The notes under the pieces were generated by a model. It was not told where the DNA came from. It did not search any database and saw nothing but the letters and a program-made list of their open reading frames with translations. Shown piece after piece: positions 57,309 to 64,000 of a DNA stretch of 64,000 bases (position 1 is its first letter; the number at the start of each line of letters is the position of its first letter). Source of the stretch: Bolinopsis microptera. Its lineage: Eukaryota > Ctenophora > Tentaculata > Lobata > Bolinopsidae. Both the position numbers and the translations under genes were made by a program. Location: NCBI RefSeq assembly GCF_026151205.1, contig NC_087081.1:10665113-10729112 (forward strand), read 5' to 3'.

Positions 57309-59242
57309 TCACTTTTTGCCCTTCACATTTTTGTTAGGAGGATTTCTTTGAGCAAAAAATTTAGCAGCTGTATCAACAAATTCAGATTGAAAAACTGCAA
57401 AGGTCTCAGGGTCAGACAAATCTATGAAATATGGGCACTCTTGGCCAGGAGCCCCCACCTTCTGTTTCAATCCACTACCACCTTTAATATGCTGTTCAAA
57501 TATACTGGAACTGTATGAGAAGTCGTCTGAAAAGTCGCATGCTGAATTAAGTATTTGGTTCAAGTCAAACTTAGCTTCAAATCCTACCATGAACGCGTCG
57601 ATTGCACTACTGCCAGTTCCAACTGGTCTTACAAATTCAACACTTTCTGCATTCACTGTATTAGTCTTTACATTGTAATCTTCTGGATTACAAATCACAT
57701 TCTTGAAATCAGACAGTGCAGTCAATAGTAGGGGGTGAGCTTGGCTATCGTTAATATGTCTCTCAAATTGAGCCTCTGTAGAAGCTTTACGATCTAAAAA
57801 CAAGAAATCGGAAATAGACTCTGGTATTTTCCCCTGTTTTAAAATATTCACATACTCCTGAACTTCTTTCTCTTTCTTTGTCTGTTTATGTTTCATTCTC
57901 TTTGATGGTGTTTTTGGTTGTTCCCCAGTTTTGGTTGTTTGCTGTTTTTGAAAATCTAAACCTGAAGGTTCATCAGCATTTCCTAGACCATGAGGATTAG
58001 ATTCCTGAGTTTGTGTTTCCTCCACTTCTTCCTCATCATCACCCTGGCCCTGTTCTGTTATATTATCATCAATTGCACCTAATGCCTCTCGAATTCTCTT
58101 TTCTCGCACATAGCTACTTTTTCTGATGGAAGCTTCCTCGTTTGATTCACAGAGTTCTGACCCAAGGATAACTTTTATATCTCTTGTACCATTTTGAAGA
58201 TAGATTCGTTTCTTTCTGTACCCATATCGATCAAGTATCCGTAGAGGCTTAATAAAGTGCTCAAAACGCTTTTTTATCTCTTCTGTGGTGAATTTAGACA
58301 TTGAACCATGAAGAATAACCCATTCACATCTTAACTTGAGGTCATTCCCGAACCAACGAACTAAATATTCTTCTTCTGATCGTAGAAATCGATCTCTAGC
58401 CCATCCAATAGTTAATTTCCAATATGTTTTTATTTCTTGTTCCATTTTTGCAAAAACCTCTTTTTCGAGAGAAACTTTTACAGAATTCAAATCCCTTCGA
58501 AGGTTTTTGTTTAACTGAATTTTGAGGTTAGCATTTCCTTGAATTTTAAGTGATTTTTGCCATTTTTGGAACTCGTTAAACACCATCCTACAAACATTTT
58601 TTTTGGCAAGTTTAAGAATTCTGGAAGATCTGATGTCAGCTCGATATTGCTCCCAGGATACAATTTTCATCCCAAATGTACTCGGATTGATCAATCCTTC
58701 TGACCAACGATAATTACTCAGAGCTTTTAGCTTTGCATTTGGCTCATCTTGAATTTCCTCATAAAATGAGCAGCTAGGGGGATCCATCACATCTGGCTGC
58801 AAAATAGTTTAGTCAGAAAACAAAAGACATATAAAGATGACATTTGCACTATGAAACCAGTTTCATAATTATTTATTGACTACAAGCACAACATACATTC
58901 AATTGTAAAAATATTTGTCTGATGAAAGAATTTCTTGAGACCAATTTTGTTGTATCATTGATTATTGATGATTGATTAATGTAATTGATGTAATTACTTC
59001 TGATATATTACAAATTTTAAGCAAACACAAAAATATTCAATTTAAAAGTAAATTATTATATGTACCAATGCAGAAATTACATCAATAAAAGTAAACATCC
59101 ATTTCCACAATAACCCCTCTGTCCACTCCTCTGATTTATGCATTAATTGTAATTTGTAAAAATAACTGTTTATAAACTGACACTGCATATAAAAGCTGAA
59201 ACTTACTGCACATAATCTGGTGGGTAAGGGTTTTACAAACAT
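57309..59242 (-). CDS. Uncharacterised 508-residue protein, two exons
   Basis: Exon 1 (59242-59207) encodes MFVKPLPTRLCA and ends at a GTAAGT donor. Exon 2 (58796-57309) follows a TTTTGCAG acceptor in phase 0 and starts PDVMDPPSCSFYEEI. The product is hydrophilic. It has a basic, Trp-rich N-terminal half (FNEFQKWQKSLK, EIKTYWKLTIGWARDRFL, YLVRWFGNDLKLRCEW), a Glu/Gln-rich middle with a nuclear-signal-like KTPSKRMKHKQTKKEKE, and a C-terminus ending NKNVKGKK. I do not recognise the family. An alternative is a one-exon start at the ATG at 58787. It lies between the AIG1-like gene (197 bases upstream) and WDR74 (240 bases downstream), on the same strand. Confidence 0.75.
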
Positions 59243-59439
59243 AGTAAAAAAACAATATTAGAAAATTAGCTTTAAGAACCATATTATATACGAAAGTAAT
59301 TATATATAACAAAACTCAAATATTCAACCTACATGCCAGAATTCATAGATCAAATTTTTTAAATTTAGAAAATCAAAATTTTATGAACCATACAATACAT
59401 GTCCTTTAAATGTAAAGAAATCAACTTCTTATTGTTAAT

Positions 59440-60180
59440 TTATTCGATCTTTCTCACTTTCTTTGCTTTGAGTTGTTCATTTCCAGCATATTCCTTAGTT
59501 GATAAATCTTTAACTCCGTGAATAGAACTGTGCAGCCCATATACTATGCAGTAGAGAGCCAGCAAGAAACTTACAACACCACTTAAAAACATCTCCTTCC
59601 TCCAGGGTTTAGTGAGCCTGTAAAATAGAGGATATACCCATATTCCAGTAGCGTAGCGAATATAGTAGAGCCATGAAACATAGCATCCAGCATACGTCAT
59701 ACAGAGTGCAAAACCATCGTTAAAAGTAAGGAACTGATGATTGAAAGCAGCCAGTTCCACCAGAGCAATTACTCCAAGTAGTGTGTGCATCATGTGGCCA
59801 TATGTCTGGGGGATCAGCAGATCCAGGTGCACAGGCCATATCAGCTCCCTGTTGAAGAAGTACAGACCCCAGAAAGCACCAACAACAAGCAGCGCTGCAG
59901 GACAAACCACAGCTCCAAACATACTGTCCAGGAAAGACTTTATCTTCTTATTCATTGACTCAGGGAGGACGTGGCAGAAAAGTGCATCTTGTAGAAAAGC
60001 TCCAATGAAATACCAGCAGTTTAGCATGCAGGTGATAAATGTTAGTGTCTTCCAGCGACCAGCATATGTCTCATAATTTGGATGCTTGATATCCCAAATT
60101 GAGGCATAAAGGATGAAATAAGTGTGGTAAGCACCAAGCGCTAAACGCAGAATACCACGAATGGCTTCATTTGACATCAT
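59440..60180 (-). CDS. AIG1: AIG1/ADTRP-family membrane hydrolase
   Basis: The 246-residue single-exon protein matches the length of AIG1 and ADTRP (about 230-245), multi-pass membrane threonine hydrolases that cleave fatty-acid esters of hydroxy fatty acids. The catalytic region is visible: AGRWKTLTFITCMLNCWYF with Thr47 at the position of the AIG1 nucleophile, and TYGHMMHTLLGVIALVE with His132 at the catalytic His position. About six hydrophobic segments are spread along the chain (for example PAALLVVGAFWGLYFF and MFLSGVVSFLLALYCIVYGL), and the C-terminus is basic (KAKKVRKIE). There are two adjacent ATGs at 60180 and 60177. An acceptor-like TTCAACAG lies about 10 bases upstream of the start. 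Confidence 0.88.
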   Translation of the reverse strand: MMSNEAIRGILRLALGAYHTYFILYASIWDIKHPNYETYAGRWKTLTFITCMLNCWYFIGAFLQDALFCHVLPESMNKKIKSFLDSMFGAVVCPAALLVVGAFWGLYFFNRELIWPVHLDLLIPQTYGHMMHTLLGVIALVELAAFNHQFLTFNDGFALCMTYAGCYVSWLYYIRYATGIWVYPLFYRLTKPWRKEMFLSGVVSFLLALYCIVYGLHSSIHGVKDLSTKEYAGNEQLKAKKVRKIE

Positions 60181-61256
60181 ACACTGCCCTGTTGAAAGTT
60201 CAGAATTAAATAATCTCAGTATATTCTAAGAATCAAAGTGGTAAGGTGGTTTCAAAAGTCGAATGAACTTCTCCTCTCAAATAGATTTTTGCACAGTGCA
60301 TTAGCATAGACAAATATAGATGTGCCTTGTGGTTGCACCACATTGATAATTATTCCACAAAATTTGTACTTAATGAAAAAAAAATCGGTCAAACAAAAAT
60401 GTCACCAATTTGTGACATTAACAGCATAAGTAGAATAAAACAATTTGAAACCTAATACACAATATGGCTGTCACACACATTTTATTTTATTGAGAGGTTC
60501 ATCAGATTAGACTTGTGCTTTGCTTGAAATAGGACCAAGTTAAGGTGATGCAAATTCCACATGCAATGATCATGTATTGAGAATTAGGTTTTTAAAATAG
60601 GATAATGTTTTGATAAATTTTTAATAAATATTGTATTTGATAAATGATTAATGTTGGAGGGAAAATATTTATTATATATTTTTTCACATAGTGCGATGAT
60701 ATTTTGTAGACATGTGTGATGATGTGATGTCATAAATGTTACTTTACTTTTACTTTACGTATTATAAAAAATATGGTAGCACTTTCTCTTACCTCGGGAC
60801 GTACCTCAGGCTATCATGTTCATAAACATTGAACATAGCCTGAGATTCTGCAGAATGACAGGCTGAGCGCGGCCCAGTAACACTTTCTCTTATCTCTCAT
60901 ATGTATGGAGGCCCATTTAATTGATTCAAAACAATCTTGCAGGTGAATCTATCTGTTTTGCAACAGTCATTGTAAAGATATTTATGTTGCTACCTGAAAA
61001 TCTACAAACTGCAGTCCTTTTATTTCCCTTTATAAACTTCATCTCCTTTGCACATTTCAAGAAAAATCATCATTAGGAGGAATCTGGCACTTCTCTGGAT
61101 TGTATGTTAGGGTCCTGATAGTGGCAGGTATTGAAGGACGTTTAAATCCTCAAATGATTGGATAGACATATGGTGCAAAACGACTCAGCTAGGACATGAT
61201 ACTAATACTAATTAGTTACAAAAACCCTTCTTATATAGCTGTGAGTTTCACAAGAT
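60181..61256. other. Non-coding region upstream of the AIG1-like gene
   Basis: AT-rich with no supported gene. A small stem-loop (CTCAGGCTATCATGTTCA ... TTGAACATAGCCTGAG) lies at 60810-60845. The promoter of the AIG1-like gene, or of the whole three-gene cluster, should be here. Confidence 0.5.
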
Positions 61257-61265
61257 AGCATTCAC

Positions 61266-61641
61266 GGCTCTTACTAATTCGCTCGCCCAAAAATTTCACG
61301 TGACTTTGGTTTTTATGGTTTTGCAGCCATACAAAACGATGTTACAAAACCCAAATCCCTTAACCCTAACCCTAACCATAACCCCGAAGCTATCCATTAC
61401 CCTTACCACAACCCTAACCCTAACCCGAGCCCTAAACAATCGAATTCATGTTTTACTAGCCTGTCACGTGACCAAAACGGTTTTTTGCCCATAACTCTCC
61501 AGGGAAGCATTTTTACCCTACGTCATGTGGGGTGATTCGGAATCAGCGTCCAAAAATACACCGATTCAGATCAATTTCACACCCAAAGTGCCTTTTCACA
61601 AGAATTTTCTTAAAATTTGGGCGAGCGATTTAGTAGGAGCG
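61266..61641. mobile_element. 376-bp MITE with 9-bp target duplication
   Basis: AGCATTCAC flanks the element at 61257-61265 and 61642-61650. The ends are inverted repeats: GGCTCTTACTAATTCGCTCG versus CGCTCCTACTAAATCGCTCG, both continuing CCCAAA. A 9-bp duplication suggests Mutator- or Merlin-like origin. No coding sequence. It carries a telomere-like CCCTAACCCTAACC stretch inside. Confidence 0.85.
61358..61435. repeat. Interstitial telomere-like CCCTAA repeats
   Basis: Degenerate CCCTAA units (TTAACCCTAACCCTAACCAT, then ACAACCCTAACCCTAACCCG) lie within the MITE. This is the metazoan telomere motif TTAGGG read on the other strand. Confidence 0.85.
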
Positions 61642-61786
61642 AGCATTCACAGCGGCTATTTCCAAAGCTATCAATGCAGTGGTTATTAGTATATTGAAGT
61701 AAGTTATCGTGTACTTGTTGGGTGTACATCATCATGGTTACCATATTTGATTTTATGGATCTGTAAATTATTAAATTTAATCTTGT

Positions 61787-62935
61787 AGCGATGCGTTACT
61801 GTGCCGCGCCGCGCACTCAATTATGCTTCTCGCTAGATCGGCGAGATGCGCTACTGTGCCGCGCCGAGCTGCGATGAATTGACATCGTCAATTAAGTAGA
61901 ATCAATGATTCTGAATAAGATCAATAATTTTGTATTTATTTTGTTTAGACCTGTGATGGGCCAGTTTTGCCTATTATATTAGGAAAAGAGGGTTATGGTT
62001 TCGAATAGTCGTTCAGTGTCAGCTAGAGAACGGGTTGAAAAATTTACGTGACAGTGTGTTGACACACACTGTAACCCCTTTCAATCGCGCGCGAAGCGCG
62101 CGCGGCTGGCCTGCCGGCCGGCGTACATGCTTCGCGTGCACGAGAGGTATACATGATACAATGTGTAGCAAGTCGAGTGTAGAGTGAATAGTCATCATCG
62201 GGGCTTGCCGAAATATTTTGCATTTTCTTTTGGTCCCGTTTGCAACTTTTTTTTAATACAAATAATATCATGTCTAATCTATGAAACAATATTTTTGTAA
62301 TCGTTAAGTTACTATATGCATGTTTCTGTATTACAAATTATTAAATTTTACAGAACAATCTTGTTTAATTTGTTCATTGTAGTGAGTCTGATGAAATGCA
62401 AAATGGTAAATTATTCCCAATAAGATTAAGCATTTCTCGGCAAGCTTCTTTTTACTTTTAGAAAGTGCTGCAAAGTAATTAAACCGCTTTCTGAGCACGT
62501 GCACGGCTTGCACGCCAATTTTTGTTTTATTCAGTGACCAATTATAGTGATCAGTAAAGTATTATTTGTAGCGCGATGCACTAGCAACTAGTGGGCCGCG
62601 CCGCGCATCAAATAATTCGCGCCTCAAATTCTTCTCGCAACCGTAGATTGGCAAAATGCACATTGCACTACTGGGCCTCGCCGATCTGGGAAGGATTGAC
62701 ATCGTGAATCAAAGTATTATCTATTGTTTGGACTGACCTAGCGCGATATACTACTTTGCAGTATTTTTTCCTTCATTCATATTTCGAAGGAAAGGCCAGT
62801 GCTACTAAACACTAAAATAACTTAAACGTGTATCATCCATCAAGTATGGAGGTTGATTCACGATGTCAATCCTTCGCAGCTCGGTGAGGCACAGTGGTGC
62901 ATCTCGCCGATCTACCGAAGGATTGATGCATAACA
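61787..62935. repeat. GC-rich dispersed repeat family, three copies
   Basis: Copies at about 61787-61895 (plus), 62565-62715 (plus) and 62855-62935 (minus) share GATCGGCGAGATGC, CTACTGTGCC, GCGCCGAGCTGCGA and GATTGACATCGTGAATC blocks. The GC content is far above the surroundings. The last two are inverted relative to each other. A GC-palindromic stretch (GCGCGCGAAGCGCGCGCGG) lies at 62086-62104. No coding potential or known RNA fold recognised. Confidence 0.7.
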
Positions 62936-64000
62936 ACAAGACACGCGCTAAAGACGCGCATTTTCTGAGTGATGTTAACGATAGCTTTAAATTCACTGAT
63001 GTCATTATTATTCAGCGTGACCGGTAATAGTTTAAAAATCAGAAGGAGAAAACACATGTTTAAATTACTAAAAAAGGAGTATCACTTTACAGGATTGAAT
63101 TTAAATATAGTCATAATAGATAAGAGAGGAATTTGTTTCCCTTTGAATCAATCAAACTAGATGAATTGTTGTAAATACTTAGATCAAACTATCAATCTAC
63201 AGGCTATCGTCAAACATGTTACAAGGCGTCATCTTCAGTGACATAATAGATAAGAGTTTATTAACTATCATGCCAACTTTAGAGACGGTAACCACATTAA
63301 ACTAAAGTTTTCCCAATCAAAATAAAGGGTTTATACAAAATAAAAGGTTTATGCACTAGACTGCGAGACAATTAACCTTATGCAATGCAGGTTAGTATAA
63401 CTATAATATCGGACTGAGTTGAAATTTCTGAGAGCATGATACCCCAAAATAAATATATGCCTGTGTCTGGCAATAGCGTTCAGATGGCTTCCGAACTTGT
63501 GCGGATAAGATAATATAAAAAATACAAATAAACTATAATAACAATCTGAAAATTAATGTATCAGTACAGATCTTATACTCGAAATCAGGCACTTTCAAAA
63601 CATTTCTCTTAAATTATCTTTCTTAACACCGTTCAATTGTAACTTTAAATTAAAATATTATGATGATCCGGACGATGATAAATATTAAATTACAACTGAT
63701 TATATTTATGGATTTCGGCCTGTCGATGCTGGAAGCTGATCAGCTAATCGTTAATCGTTACCATGTGACAAGAATAGTATGATGAACCTCCCAATCAGTA
63801 TCTATGTATCAAAAGAAAATATTGATCTAATTCAACTCGTCGGGAGCCCTTTTGAAACATCTCGAAGTTAGAGTGCAGAGTGCATGATTACTGATTATCA
63901 GCACGATTGGGTGAAACAAAGACGAAACCGTGTGTTGATTAGAATTAAAAGAGGAAGATATTTAGTGATAAAGTGTGCACTCTTGCATTTAAGTTTTAAT
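62936..64000. other. Non-coding AT-rich right end
   Basis: I see no gene, repeat array or RNA gene here. Short open frames show no recognisable family. Confidence 0.5.

Noticed and set aside
62044-62289. 81-residue minus-strand frame with an Arg/Ala-rich end
   Set aside because: Its end crosses the GC-palindromic repeat near 62090; no family features.

Overview
This window is animal (metazoan) nuclear DNA. It is AT-rich, its genes are split by GT-AG introns, and it is heavily loaded with repeats. The gene content (a MICAL flavo-monooxygenase, WDR74, an AIG1/ADTRP-family protein, and secreted Ig, sushi and VWD proteins) is animal. The LINE remnant style and the compact gene cluster would suit a non-bilaterian such as a medusozoan cnidarian, but I cannot prove the species. 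No bacterial-type operon, CRISPR array, rRNA or intact tRNA gene is visible.

Layout. One very large minus-strand gene, MICAL, spans positions 54893 to 1 and runs off the left edge. I place 18 exons: FAD monooxygenase exons at 54893-53310, 24085-22593 and 8345-6069, CH-domain exons at 5377-4918, LIM exons at 4423-3660, and a giant disordered-tail exon at 3343-1. Two introns are huge. The 14.2-kb intron (8346-22592) holds a complete plus-strand gene for a secreted Ig+VWD protein (13724-22308; 16 exons, 668 codons, phases all consistent). The 29.2-kb intron (24086-53309) holds a 4-kb fold-back transposon, a frameshifted LINE, a plus-strand secreted sushi/Ig gene (38251-39664) and four near-identical tandem derivatives of that gene (39883-52863).

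Right of MICAL, three minus-strand genes sit close together: an AIG1/ADTRP-like membrane hydrolase (60180-59440), an unrecognised 508-residue protein (59242-57309) and WDR74 (57068-56091). The remaining 3.8 kb to 64000 holds a MITE with 9-bp target duplications and a GC-rich dispersed repeat family.

The most unusual pattern is that several minisatellites are seeded exactly on splice sites. A 23-bp unit carries the 5' splice site of an Ig exon 12 times. A ~63-74-bp unit carries the 3' splice site of a MICAL exon 5 times. A 21-bp acceptor-like unit is repeated 21 times just upstream of a real acceptor. A ~770-bp TTAG tract begins at the first base of an intron. In the two cases I could read through, using a decoy site adds an in-frame stop. 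A second notable point is that this MICAL appears to have lost the conserved Asp-Gly (DG) flavin-binding motif while keeping its other flavin motifs.
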